A stretch of DNA of 64,000 nucleotides from Gentiana macrophylla (Eukaryota > Streptophyta > Magnoliopsida > Gentianales > Gentianaceae), in the NCBI GenBank assembly GCA_026214975.1, contig CM047813.1, positions 35,311,871 to 35,375,870 of the forward strand, given 5' to 3'. Positions 1 through 12,542 of the stretch are shown here, in pieces; the stretch's first letter is position 1, and every line of letters begins with the position of its first letter. The position numbers and the translations under genes were made by a program. The notes beneath the pieces were generated by a model that was not told the DNA's origin, searched no databases, and worked only from the letters and a program-made list of their open reading frames with translations.

Positions 1-2015
1 CCAAATGACCAAGTCAAAAGGAACCGCCTCAACACACATGAATCTCCGACGAGTCCTTGGTGCTTGCTTCAAGCAATGAATCCACCACTATATCAGCTAT
101 ATAGTAAAGGTGGAAGAACCACACGAGGTTCAAGAACGAACCTTCTAGATTCATGTACAACTTCCATTGTGCCTCTAAAGCAATACTGTGTTTTTGGCTC
201 AGTTGTAGAATTCACAATGATCTCTTGCTAAGAACATTTCTAGCTCACTGTATCACTTGATCAAAGTGACTGCATATCCAGGCTATGGCTCCCACTCGCC
301 TTCCTAAGACTGAGGATATACGTATGTATATCTATATTTATCCAATTCCAAGTTTTGATAAACTAGGAAACCATCCTTAAACTGTTTAAGGGTATTCTCA
401 ACATTCACCAGATTTACTTTCACTCTTGCTCATGACTCTTCATGGACTATGAACATCTGGCATCATCTTTCACCTTATCTTTAGGACTAACGTCCTAACA
501 TAGATAGATCTTAAGAACACCGGCTAGCAGTATCTTCTGTCGTGATCAATGCTAAACTCTTTTAGCATCACATCTATATAGGTAAACTATAATCTAATAG
601 CAGTTAAATCTATCACTATAGATTCTTATTTCTAAAAATAAGAACTGCTAATCCAAGTGATTTCGTAAAGACATTGAACTACCAAACATTAATTGACTGT
701 GACATGAGGAGATAATTCCCGAGAGAGATATTCAATACCTTACTCAAAAATCGTAACACACTCCCTTTACATTGGGCAAATCCCTTCTTTTGACTAAATT
801 AAAATTCTTTGATTATCAAACAAAGAAATCGTCTAGAGAAACTTGTTTGAGTCCATAAATGGATCTTGCGGGCTCACATATCATGTTATCGTCCATGCAC
901 ATCGAGCTGTTTGGCCAACGTCATCAACACTATCATATAGCCATGATACAAAGTTATAACAAGCATAGTCTGAATAGAGCTGGGCTCAGCTGGCAGCATA
1001 AATATAATTACAAGGTTTACACCTCGTACCCTTAAGCTGTCACTTTGGCCTTATGGCAATCGTATTACCATCCATGTCAGCCTTTCAGGGACATTCCCTC
1101 TAGGTAAGACAGACTAGGTTCACAACCTGGTTGTCACTGATGGAATCTAATTCATATATTATGGCTCCTGGCCATATCTCTCAATCTTGCCTCTCAAACA
1201 TTCCTTCACAAGTCGTGAGATATTCATTCTTCAAGATGAACACATCAGCAGCCTTTATCAGGCCACAGACTTATAGAACATTTGTGTACACTGAGCAGTA
1301 TTTTACACCTCATTACTATGTGGCGTATGATCACGTTCCTATGGTTGAATCTCTCATTGTGGCTCTCAAACTCTTTTGAGATCACACCTACTCCCACTAT
1401 CTTTTTTGGAAGACAGCATGTTTAGAGACAAACATTTTGTTCCGTGGGAAAGTAGACAATATCTAGTGTACTTGCTAAGATATTCCACAGAGTTGCATAT
1501 GTCGTACTAGGCTCCAAGCCTTTCTAACTTTGCCTATGACAACTTCAAATCATCGGTTAAGATAGATTCGACATTATCCCCTTCAATATCTAATATGGAA
1601 TTTATTCAACCTTATTCTTTGGAACACGGTTAAGTATGTGTTTTGATTAAGGGCACTATCCCGAAACGTGTAAGGGATAGTTCGCATGGCTTACTTCACA
1701 CCTTTATCGTATAAACTGTTGTTTCCATTTTAGAAACACAATCTAATTGTGTATCCAAGAATGGCATCCTTCAAAGGGGAATCTTATTCCTTTTCAGACG
1801 GCTTCTGAAACACCCTCCAGTCATTAATTACTTCAATCCAATTGAAGATTAATTCCTAAGTTTCATTTATATCATATTCATACTAGCTCGAATTTTTGGG
1901 CTTTAAGAATTGCCGTACTTCAATAAGTACATTCAACTATTTCTAAAATAGTCCAAGAGAGAGACAAACAATTATTTATGGTACAAATTGTCATAAGCCT
2001 ACAAACATTAATATG
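1..2015. other. Non-coding repeat DNA flanking the nested retroelements (segment A)
   Basis: No reading frame here resembles a protein I recognise; the one 82-codon ORF at 1131-1379 has no visible family motif. The text style (AT-rich, many stops, no gene structure) suits the non-coding part or LTR of an older retroelement. It runs into the SIRE target site ATATG at 2011-2015 and would originally have continued into 3707-4664 and 14238-15194. Identity unknown. Confidence 0.5.
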
Positions 2016-3701
2016 TGTTGGACTTGTTTTTAAGTTTTAGTGATGAGTGCCAGACTAGCTGTTATAGAGCAAAGGCAAAAAGATGTCTAGATCATATGTA
2101 TAAGTTTATTAGAGTTTAATCTTGTATAGGTTTGATCAAACAAGCACTGTAAAAGGTCAGCTGGTTTATATCAGCAGACTTGTCTACATCAGTAGGGTAG
2201 CTAGGTCAGTAGACTAGTCATGAACCTGCTGAAGACTGAAGGCTGAGGGCTCAAACTCAGTTATTGAAGGCTAAGGGATCAAACTTAGTAATTAAAGTCA
2301 AGGATATGGAATCGGAATTTAGGGAAGTCTGTGATGACCTAAACTGATTACATATACCTTGTGTACAAGGTCTAAGTTCCACAATTTTAGTGGTGATTGG
2401 AACTTAGTTATGTTCAAAAAGGTGTAATCTAACTTTATAAATGAAAGTTAGATAAAAGACAGTTAGCTAAAGTGTTTTTAAACACTGCAAATTAAGGATC
2501 AGCTTACTGATGTGCATATTAGCAGACATATGTTCTCAAGAACCTGCTGGACACATATTTCGATTTAGTCAAAGGCTACATTGGAAGATTACAAAGAAAG
2601 GGACAGCTAACAACCTCTGATTTATCAAACAAATCAATGGTTAAGATTAAACGGATGTTGGAAAGATTCAGACCTTTATCAAATGGATACAAGTCAAAGG
2701 GTGGACAGACTGAAAACTGTCAAAAAGGAGTCTGATAGTGTCAGTCCTAGGAACAGTCAGAAAAAACAAGTCAAGATGGAGACAAATCCAAAACGGCTAT
2801 GTTTGAATTTCAAACATAAGTCACAAGGATTTCTACCTATAAATAGAGGACTCTTAACTCAGATACAAATGATGATTTTTGAAGAAAAATAAGGATCCAT
2901 CTTGAGCAATCAGAATTAAATCATTTAAATACCCTGCTGACCCTACTAAGCATAAGGCTACTGATCCAGTACAATTCTTCAAGTGTAATCTGTATTCAAG
3001 CTACATCAAGTTTGCACACTTGAAGACATCAAGCTACTGATCATATCATCCAGGTCAAGATGCTGAAAGCTGAAACACTTACTTGATTCAAACTTTCTTT
3101 TACAAGGAATCTCACGAGGCGCGTGAAGCACGGTTGTGTCAAGGATCGTTGTTTGTGGTGGAGTGGGTGAAGAGGCAATCCTACCCTTCAAGGACCAGTG
3201 GAAGACTTTGGATCAGCAATCCTACATGTTCCAAGTGTTCAGTTTGTGAAGCCATAGTTATTGGTGAAGGACAAGCATCTTAGGGATTTTTGTAATAGCT
3301 ACCTCAAGAATCTCTAGTGAATTACCTCCAACATCACAGGAGAAGAGTGTACTGACCGGATTACACCACCTGGAACCACTATAAAATCTGCCTACTTACT
3401 TTCTGCATTTATATTATGCATTTAGTTTATCTAGCACATCAATCTACTGAATCTAGCAATTGAATCACACACATACACTACTGAGTATCTAATACTTGGT
3501 ATCATATTTAACAACAAGTAATAAGGCTTAATTTTTGATATATTTCATTGCACAAATTCAAGAAACTCAACGGTCGGCCAGACTCTTGAGTGTCGGCAGA
3601 CTCATCAAGTTCTTTGAGTTTGTTAACTCCAAAAAGTTTTTAAGTGTTAAGTTTATTCACCCCCTCTAAAAACTTAACCAAAGCCTTTTCAAAGGACCAA
3701 C
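2016..3701 (+). repeat. Solo LTR of a SIRE-type Ty1/copia retrotransposon
   Basis: The unit begins TGTTGG and ends CCAACA and is 1686 bp long. It is flanked on both sides by ATATG (2011-2015 and 3702-3706), a perfect 5-bp target duplication. No primer-binding site or internal sequence follows it, so it is a solo LTR left by recombination between the two LTRs of a complete element. It is nearly the same as the LTR at 12543-14232. A TATA box lies at 2838-2845. Confidence 0.92.
2838..2845 (+). promoter_or_regulatory. TATA box of the SIRE LTR
   Basis: TATAAATA lies in the middle of the LTR, followed by AGAGGACTC. The same motif is kept in the other LTR copy near 13364. Position and sequence suit the core promoter of the retrotransposon; transcription is inferred only. 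Confidence 0.6.
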
Positions 3702-3706
3702 AATAT

Positions 3707-4664
3707 GTTTAGGCTTTAGTCAATTTTCTAGACTTTATAACCATTTTCATAAAAGGGTATTTTAGTCCTCTTTGGATAAGATACATATAACCCACATGAT
3801 TCATAATCACATGGTTTAGCATCATCAGAATAACGTTTGATTACACGCTCCCCTTCCATAGAGACTATGTCTAAAACAACCACAAATCTTAAGGATAACA
3901 GCCATACAAATACTTAGTTGAGATCACATCACCTATATCAACTATATAGTGACATTAATCTAGTATGTTAGATTCAATGACTGTTCAACCTTATCGGAAT
4001 AACATTTATTCCTTACAATTGAATATGTCTACTAAATCCTAACAAGTAACTGAAAATCATGTTCTTCATAAGAACCGGAACATAATAACATTTATTTAGT
4101 TCCCTTATCAGTTTACTAGATTCAGAATATGGTAAGTGTTACAACGTTTGCTTCACCTTCCAAATCTGCATTTATTATTTCTAATTTAATCACACTCCGA
4201 GAGTTGACTTGAGTTTAGAAGATTAATCTCAACTTACTTGCTTAGGGTAGAGACTTTGATAAGTTCTCTTATTTAAACACATGCCCAAACTTTCCATTTT
4301 AATCCTTCAAACTCTTGTAGATTTTTCTTAATTTAGTCTTCATACGACTTAAGAAAAATCACAAGATTTTGTCTTCAATTTTTTTCCATAAAGAAAATCC
4401 AACGTCTGTTAAATAGTTTATTTAACCTTTTGAATCATATTCAAAACATGAACTATTTAATTTACTTTCAAGCAATGATTAAAGAATTAATTCGATACTT
4501 AAATCTTACAATTTTGAAAACAACCTTTCCAAAATTCGACGTGGTCATCCTTATCCAATCCATCTAATGTTTGAATAACCATCATCGTATGACGGAGTGA
4601 CCCATTGGATATCGTTATGACCAACATGTGAGCTTCCGTTTAAAGTCTTAGAGGACACCATCAA
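3707..4664. other. Non-coding flank segment B, first copy
   Basis: This is the sequence between the SIRE and Athila insertion sites. It has no coding content that I can recognise. It occurs again at 14238-15194 with scattered substitutions (I count roughly ten in the first 290 bases), so it lies inside the duplicated part of the window. It is bounded by ATATG on both sides, being the SIRE target copy on the left and the Athila target copy on the right (4665-4669). Confidence 0.7.
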
Positions 4665-4669
4665 ATATG

Positions 4670-5584
4670 TGATGACGAGATCAAGTAATAATAAAATACT
4701 TGACCACCATAAACCAATACTAGCAAGAGGACTATGTCCATCGTAGTATAGCTATAGCGAATCAAGGTCGATCCCACAGGGAACCAATTGTGAATCATTT
4801 TATATATAAACAACTAATAAATCATGCCAAGCACACCGAAGCGGTCTACGACCAACAAAAGACAAGAAAAGAGGAAAACTGACTCGACACAACACATATA
4901 CATACAAGTAATTAACCTCCCCAATTATTAAGTTATCGTTTCGAATTAGTGAGCTAAATAATTAAACAATACTTTACAACTATTAATCCGATTTGTATTT
5001 CTCTTATATTGGCTACGGGAGTCATCCCCTAAACTTGACTTAGTTCCGGGTAGGACACTAGATCACTGTGCTACATTACGTGACTTCGCTTTATAGGCCT
5101 TCATCTCATATAACTTGCACGCTTACAAAACTAGGGATGCCGATATTAACCATATTCCTCTCCTAGGCAACATTCCTGTGGTTAGGCGTACTTCCTAAGT
5201 GATCGCATCAGTCTCCGTCCCATTAACACTAATTTTGTAGGTATCATGTTAATCTACGACTTACGTATAATTAGGTGCGCGCAATTCCCAAATACAACAC
5301 AGATCTAGATCTCGCTAAAAGTCCCGGAAGATCAATTCATGAGCCGTCCTAGGAGTACTATATTGGTATTTCCTAACTACACGTTTTAATTAAAACAGAC
5401 GAGCAACGTAGCCGTAGCCATACCTACTAAGACGAGATATTCTAGGTGGACAATCACACCATAAAGACGTGGCTAGATTGACTCGGTGAACAACTAAATC
5501 TTAGCGTTTCTATATACAAAACGGATAAAATAGCGATTCATAAAGTAATTATATAGATCTACTAAAAACACGATTATCTATCAA
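4670..5584 (-). repeat. Truncated Athila LTR fragment (duplicate copy)
   Basis: It starts with TGATGACG, the terminus of the Athila LTR, preceded by ATATG. It matches 15200-16114 closely and stops abruptly after CGATTATCTATCAA. The next base already belongs to the SIRE integrase gene. The rest of the LTR and the whole Athila interior are missing from this copy. Confidence 0.88.
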
Positions 5585-5585
5585 T
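5584..5585. other. Recombination or assembly junction between the Athila LTR and the SIRE integrase
   Basis: Left of this point the sequence follows the Athila LTR, as at 16081-16114. To the right it encodes, from 5586, the copia integrase stretch TACYTQNRTL. No target duplication or LTR terminus lies at the join, so it is not an insertion boundary. Confidence 0.85.
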
Positions 5586-7821
5586 ACAGCATGCTATACA
5601 CAAAACAGAACCTTAGTGAACAAGAAGCTGCTGAAGACACCTTATGAGATTTGGAATGGAAGAAAACCTAATATATCTTATTTCCATCCATTTGGAAGCA
5701 AGTGTTTTATCTTGAATCATAAGGAAAAATTGAAGACATTCCAACCAAAATCAAATGAAGGAATTTTCTTGGGATATTCTTCAGTCAGCAAGGCATTCAG
5801 GGTACTGAACAAAAGGACACTGAAATATGAAGAAACAATACATGTTGTATTTGATGAACCTAAGTTCACTGGAATGGAAGATGAAGCTTCAGAACCTGCT
5901 GAGAATCAACAAGTCAATGATCCAGAATGTGTTGAAGTTTTGGAAAGATTCAATGACGTAAAGGTTTACGATTACGCCTCACCGAACAACTGCTTTGTAA
6001 CACTCTTCGATGCAACAACTGAGGCAGTTCAAGGATCTGTTGAACCCCCTGTTGAAGAAACAATAGACCTTACTGAAGATGATGTTCCAGAGAATCAATC
6101 TAACCAGAATCCTCAATGGTTAAGGGATCACCCTGCTGAACAAATTATTGGCAACATACAGCAAGGTGTGAGGACTAGAAGACAATTAGAAGCAATGTTT
6201 ACATGCTTTCTATCTCAAATAGAACCTAAAGTCACATTGAAGAAGCAATTTGAGATCCAGTTTGGATAATTGCTATGCAAGAAGAGTTGAATGAATTTGA
6301 AAGAAATCAAGTTTGGACACTAGTGGAAAGGCCTAATCATGCAAATATAATTGGTACAAAATAGGTATACAAAAATAAATTAGATGAATCTGGTACCATT
6401 GTGAGGAATAAGGTCAGACTAGTTGCAAAAGGCTATTCTCAAGCAGAAGGAATAGATTTTGATGAGACATATGCCCCTGTTGCAAGATTGGAAGCTATAA
6501 TATTATTCTTGGCATATGCTGCTTATAAAAACTTCAAGGTATATCAGATGGATGTCAAAAGTGCATTCTTGAATGGCATTCTGGAAGAGGAGGTCTATGT
6601 TCAACAACCTTCTGGTTTTGAAGTTAAAGATCAAGAAGATAAAGTGTATAGACTCAATAAAGCACTTTATGGTTTGAAACAAGCCCCAAGAGCTTGGTAT
6701 GTGACCCTATCTCAGTTCTTGGTAGACAATGGTTTTATCAAAGGTACAATTGACAAGACTCTTTTCAGAATCAGTGAAGGAAACAGCACCCTGCTGGTAC
6801 AAATTTATGTCGATGACATAATATTTGGTTCTGAAAATGAGTTGCTATGTGAGAAGTTTGCAAATTTGATGAAAAGTAAATTCCAAATGAGTATGATGGG
6901 AGAAATGAACTACTTTTAGGGATTGCAAGTCAAACAGATGAAAGATGGAATCTTCATTCATCAAACCAAGTATACCAAAGAGCTGCTGAAGAAATTTGGT
7001 ATGGAAAACAGCACCAAAGTATCAACTCCTATGAGTACGAACATTTGATTGGATGAAGATAAAGATGGCAAAGATGTTGATCAGACTTTATACAGAAGGA
7101 TGATAGGCAGTCTGCTGTACCTTACTGCCAGCAGACCTGATATGTCATTTGTTGTAGGTGTTTGTGCAAGATTTCAATCAAACCCTAAGGAATGTCACTT
7201 GGCTGCAGTTAAAAGAGTTCTCAAATATCTAAAAGAGACTTTGGATGTAGGAATATGGTATTCAAAAGATGGAACTTTCAAAGTCATATCCTACTCAGAT
7301 TCTGACTATGCTGGTTGCAAGATTGATAGAAAAACACCACGAGGAACACAATGGTTAATGGGAAATAGATGATTTCTGGTTTAGCAAGAAACAGAATTCA
7401 ATATCAACTTCCATTTGGGGAAGTTTGAATATATTCTTTGCTAGAAGTTCTGTGCACAAGTACTTTGGTAAGACAAAAATTAAGGGATTATGGAATTGAA
7501 GAAAGAGAAATTCCTATAATGTGTGACAACACAAGTGCAATTGCAATCACAGAAAATCCTGTTTTGCACTCAAGAACCAAGCATATTGATGTGAGACATC
7601 ATTTTATAAGAGATCATGTTGAAAAGAAAGATGTGGTGGTTCTGTATATCCCTACTGAAGATCAACTTGTGATATTTTCACCCAAACCACTGGATAGTGA
7701 AAGATTTGCTAAACTAAGGATTGAACTTGGAATTATAAGAGTTGGTGATATATCTATTATCGACAATGTCTTGGAATTCACCAAGGGATTAGTCTTTGCT
7801 ATGTTGGGTGAGCTCACTTAG
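5586..7821 (+). pseudogene. Copia pol fragment: integrase C-terminus, reverse transcriptase, RNase H
   Basis: The integrase end (5586-6269) shows HPFGSKCF and GIFLGYS, typical of the copia integrase tail. Reverse transcriptase follows with [42 protein letters not shown] and the catalytic YVDDI (about 6807-6821). RNase H shows SRPDMSF, SDSDYAGC and the H-S-R-T-K-H-I-D-V-R-H-H block near 7570-7605. It is dead: a frameshift lies near 6265, a stop replaces an expected Trp at 6362, another stop sits near 6919, and further frame changes occur near 7049 and 7400. The same domains are missing from the solo-LTR copy. Lineage from the downstream ORF: SIRE. Confidence 0.92.
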
Positions 7822-8400
7822 CGATTAGTCATTGATATCAACAATTCCATGTACTTATGTTTGGACAATTGAGCAAATGAAGTTGCCAAGGGGATTGGTC
7901 TTTGTCCTGTTGGGTGAGCTCACTTGACAGATCAGTCATTGGTATTAAACTACATCTTGTATTATCAGTTGGAAAAAACAAAAGGAATTAAATATCAGCA
8001 GAGTAATTCTGTCAACAGGCTGCTGAGACTTTATCAGCAGACTGCTGGACCAAGTCTACTGATGACAAGGTTGCTGAAGAATACGATACAGTCAAACTTT
8101 ACTAAAGTCAAAAAGCAAATGGCGGGATATTTACTCTATCTTTATAACCATAGTTACACAATCGGACGGTTATCAGACGTTATGGAAAAGTAATGGGCCA
8201 CGTGTCAAGACAGCATTCACTCAGATTTAATCATGGTTAACACCACAGTACACGATCTGACAGTTACAACTACTCTCGGTCTATATATACAAACCTATAC
8301 ACAAAGGATACACACAACTATCAGACTGCTATCTTTCTCGGCAAATTTTCTTGTGTGAACACAGATTTAAGAGCCTTCTTCTTCATCTCATTTATTTATA
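7822..8400 (+). other. SIRE spacer between pol and the envelope-like ORF
   Basis: A phrase ending in GTTGGGTGAGCTCACTT occurs twice (about 7803-7820 and 7908-7925), a short duplicated motif. An 89-codon ORF (7924-8193) has no recognisable family. A TATA-like CTATATATAC lies near 8281. This could be a leader or promoter for the following ORF, as discussed for SIRE elements, but the sequence only hints at it. Confidence 0.4.
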
Positions 8401-11400
8401 ATGGCACCTAAGGATGATGTTCATATTGGCACCAGTCAAAGTGTGAGAGGTTATGTGGTATTGTCACTCTTCGAACTTGCCATTAACATAGGAAGAAGAA
8501 TCAGACGGATTGCTGGTTTGGAGAACATTATAAACAGAAGGTTGGAAAGAATTTCTTATATCAATGTTTTGGAGTTTTGGAAAAACATTGTTATACATGA
8601 AGGTAGACAGGCCTTCACTACAACTATTAATGGAAGAGAAATAGAAATTTCCTCAGACCTGCTGAGAGAATTGTTCCATTTTGGACCTGGAAATGGTGCC
8701 CCTACCAATCCTGAAGCAATGAATCTGCCAAGGATGAGATTTGTGAATGCAATTAAGAACAATGAGGCAATTGCATCAAATCTAGGCATTAATGTGAAAC
8801 ATATTGGATATGAGTACAACCTGCTGAGCAAATTGATTACAAAGACTATTTTGGGATTTGTTGGAAGTCTAGATACACTGTCTGGACCAAAGATAGACCT
8901 GTTGATCATCATCTGCAGGAGCATGAAGTTTGATTGGGCTCGATTCTTTATACATTACATAAAGAAGGTGTTTACAGAGGATAGAGATGGTATAAGGAAG
9001 TCCAAGGTCAAGCCCCTAGGTCTACTAGTTCAGACCTTGTTGAATCATTTTCAGATACCTGATATTTCATCTGAAAAGATTAACAAATCCAGATTCAAGC
9101 CAGAGATTGCTACTCCTATTCCTGGCCTAGATAATGATGAAGATGTGGATGATGAGGCCACACAGAGTGATAATGATGGTGGAGATGATGATCTTTGGTG
9201 GTGGCCGGGTTAAGCAAGTTGTTAAGCTGTTGCACCTAAAAGGTTAATTGAAAAGAGAAAGGTCACTACACAAGAAAAATAATCAAATTTTAAAGCCTAG
9301 AAAGACAAGGAAGCAAACAAAGACAGATGCGAGGTCCAAATTGAAATTGAGGTTACGACCTCTTTGTTGTTGCAAAGAAGAAGAAGCTGCTTTGAAATCT
9401 TGAAGGAGCAACAGAAGGAAGCCAGTAGAAAGAGGAAGTCCACTGAGATTGAAGCTGAACAACTATCCAAAAGAATGAAAGAGATTGCCATGAAAAGGAA
9501 ACATGGCAAAGGGAAGCAATTGAAAACTTTGGAGGCTCAAAGGCAACAACAACAAGAAGAAGAAGAAAAAGTAGGAGAGGCTTTTGAGGCTGAGCCCTTA
9601 ACAATTATCAAGCCTACTGAGGATGTTGAGGTTGTTATTGAGCAACCTGCTGGAGAATCACAGCAGACTACTAACCCTGAGCCTGCTGTAGAAGCTACCG
9701 AATCCTCCCCTGCAAAGGCTACTAAGCCTACTGAAACTGCACAAGTTGTTGTTGAGCAACTTGGTGAAGAACCACAGCAGACTACTTAGTCTGCACCTAC
9801 TGTGGAAATTGAGACACTAGTACAAGACCCTGCAAATTCTGCAATAGTTCAGGGGGAAGAGCAGTCTGCTGCTAACCCTACTAATGAGCATGTAAGTCAT
9901 GGGGAAGCAAGTGTGGAGCAGATGGAGGTAGTAGGCACTAACATACAATCTGAGCAACCTACTGACCTAGAAGCATCTGTTGAAGAGAATCTTAACTTGC
10001 TTGTTGAGACCTTTGGAGGTCGACAAGCTACTTAAATCGCACCAGAGTAAAGCCAACCATGTCATTTGAAAGGAAGGAGAAGAAGAAAAGAAAGGATATG
10101 TTGATCCTAAACTTCTCTGTTGGTTGCAAACTACTTTCAATGGAAATTTGGGTTCTATAAGAGACAAAAGCCAGCTGCAGAACCAATGACAGATTTTGAA
10201 GAATGGGCTTTTGAGAAGTTGGGAGTGGAAAATTTGTTGGATTTAGTTGACACCTCTCTGTTGGAATCAAGATTGATGGATCTTTTTGATCAACAAAAGA
10301 AAGAATAGGGTATCAAATTTAGAGATCCTAGAGATGAATCAGACACTGATGACTCTTCATCATCTGATTCTGGTGATGATCACCAATCTGGTCCAAGAGG
10401 AGTCAGTGGGACTGCAATGATCATTGAACCAAGGATAGAACAGTCCACTGATACTGGTAGGTCTGCTGAGGGCCAGCAGACTGAACAAATGGATGAGGAT
10501 GTGGAAAATCTCACCATGGATGATCTGGAGGTACAAATCAATAAAGGAATACATATTGGTGCAAACAGGATGGTTGGTGAGATAGACACTTTATTTGTTG
10601 AAGAACTCACTTGAGCATCTTGATGATCGTGGATTATAGATTTGGATGATGAGAGGGTTACTGATCTTAGTGAGCCTGATGTCAGTTCTGAGGATTCAAT
10701 TCAATATCAAGACTGGATTGACACTGAGGACACTCTAACCAAGGCTACAAATTTTCTAAGAAGGATTTCTGATTTTAGGGAATTTCAAAAGGAGAATATG
10801 GATGTATTCCCTGTACAGGTTGTTGTGGCACAAACAGCACCTGAACAAAGGTTGGAACAGGTGGTACAGGTTGCTGAGGTACAAACAGCACCTGGACAAA
10901 GGTCGGAACATGAGGTACATGTTGCTAAGGTACAAACAGCACCTGGACATAGGTTGGAACTAACTATGGGTTTGGAGGAAACCCCTGCTGTTGTTGAAGA
11001 ACAGTGCAGAGTGGAGCTCTTTGGAGGAAAGGTCATTTGAAGGGAAAGATAGTCGTAAGATCGTTGTTATTGATGATGAAGATGAACAACTGATGGACTA
11101 TGACTACAGTGATGAAGAGTTTCAAGTGCCTGAAGAAGAACATATAGATGATGAACCACAACAGGCATTTGTACCACTTTTTGAAGCACCTGCTCTTGAT
11201 CCTATTCTGGAGGATTCCAAGGACCTAACCTGCTTCTGGAAGGGATATGAGTTATGCCTTGGTTCGCTCGTGAGAGAGGCGACAATACAATGTAGAAGAG
11301 CCTCACTGATGGGCCGATAGAGGAATGGTTGGTGGGGTACCAAAGCACACATTGTGGAAGAGTTGAGGGCTGTTAGAAATGATATAACAAGATTGAGGAC

Positions 11401-12367
11401 TCAACTTGACAGGCAAGAGCAGAGATTTGAAGATTTGATGAACTTGGTGGAAAATAGAGGAAGAACCACTGAAACTGTTGCTTCCAATATTACTTCCACA
11501 TAGTATGCTCTTGCTGACCTTGCTCATGATGTAAAGGGGATCAGACAAGGAAACACAATGAAGGAAAAGTTTCTGAAAGATCAACTTGAAGCCATCCACC
11601 AAAAACTTGATAAGCTTTCTGAGACACCCAAGCCTGTTGTGCCTGAAGCTGCTGGAACACTTCAACCTACTGGATTGGATCCTAAACTTACTGAGAGGAT
11701 CAATCTACTGGAACAAACCATTCAAGAAAGGATTACTGCAGTTGATACAAGAACTGAAATTATGGAAGGACAACTGAGTACTCTTGTCACCACACAGGAA
11801 AGTGTTCATGGCCTGCTGTCCCGTTTTGTTGATGATGTCAATAAGGGGGAAGAGATCCAAACAGCAGTAGCAAAAGAGGCTGCTAGAATCTTTACTAAGA
11901 AAAGATGGGAAGATGACACCAATGCTTTCAGGGAGCCTGCACCTGGAAGACTTCCACTTACTAATGATCTTCTCAGAGAATACAAGAAAGTCTACAACAG
12001 CAAAAGAAGACCTTACCATGATAAAGGTTTCCATGAGGGACTCAATTCCTTTTTGGGACTTAAGTTTTGGGAAGCAAGGGTTAAAGCCATGAGGGCTGCA
12101 CACAGAGGTGGAAGAGGTGGTAGATGTGGAAGAACTTTACCTACCACCAATGCAAAGGAGTCACTTAATGAATTCAAGGAAGTATACATGCGTTTAGGCT
12201 TCAGAGTACATCAGATCAATCTCACTCTGCCTGAAGCATGGAAATGGTGGAAAGAAGTGAATCCTCACATTGATTTCTCTCTTATTGAAAATGAATGGAT
12301 GAGAGAAATGATCAGAGAGATAAGAGCTTACCAAGAACAAGTGGAGAAAGCAAGAGAAGAAAGATAA
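8401..12367 (+). pseudogene. SIRE envelope-like (extra) ORF, about 1,320 codons, degraded
   Basis: It starts at an ATG after an AT-rich leader. The first 270 codons are open and carry the plant retroelement fold seen in envelope-like or 'putative plant transposon' proteins (LRELFHFGPG region at about codons 90-110). The middle is acidic and repetitive: Q/E-rich runs near 9540, and repeats of VQTAPGQR or VQTAPGHR type near 10810-10950. The last 270 codons (11558-12367) have coiled-coil heptads and a basic RGGRGGRCGR patch. The segments at 8401, 9364, 9802, 10120, 10417 and 10642 share one frame, broken only by stops; the frame changes once near 11000. A fusogenic role is not shown. I see no convincing signal peptide or membrane anchor. 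Confidence 0.75.
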
Positions 12368-12528
12368 AGAAGACACTAGATCAGCATACTTTATCTGTCT
12401 TATATTTTTGCTGATTCTAGACTGTAATACTCTTGAACAACTGATTATAATGAGAAATGACTAAGTTTATTCTGTTTTTGTTTTTAACCTTTTTGCTTTG
12501 TTGTAAGGAGGGTATTGGCATCATCACC

Positions 12529-12542
12529 AAAAAGGGGGAAAT
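12529..12542 (+). other. SIRE polypurine tract
   Basis: AAAAAGGGGGAAAT lies directly before the TGTTGG start of the 3' LTR. This purine run is where plus-strand DNA synthesis begins, and it fixes the element's orientation as +. Confidence 0.85.

Noticed and set aside
5616..7821. An intact copia polyprotein
   Set aside because: At least three frame changes and two stops; catalytic motifs remain, but the gene cannot be translated through.
8401..9213. A host gene of unknown function
   Set aside because: It lies between SIRE pol and the SIRE 3' LTR, in the frame of a longer degraded ORF, so it belongs to the element.
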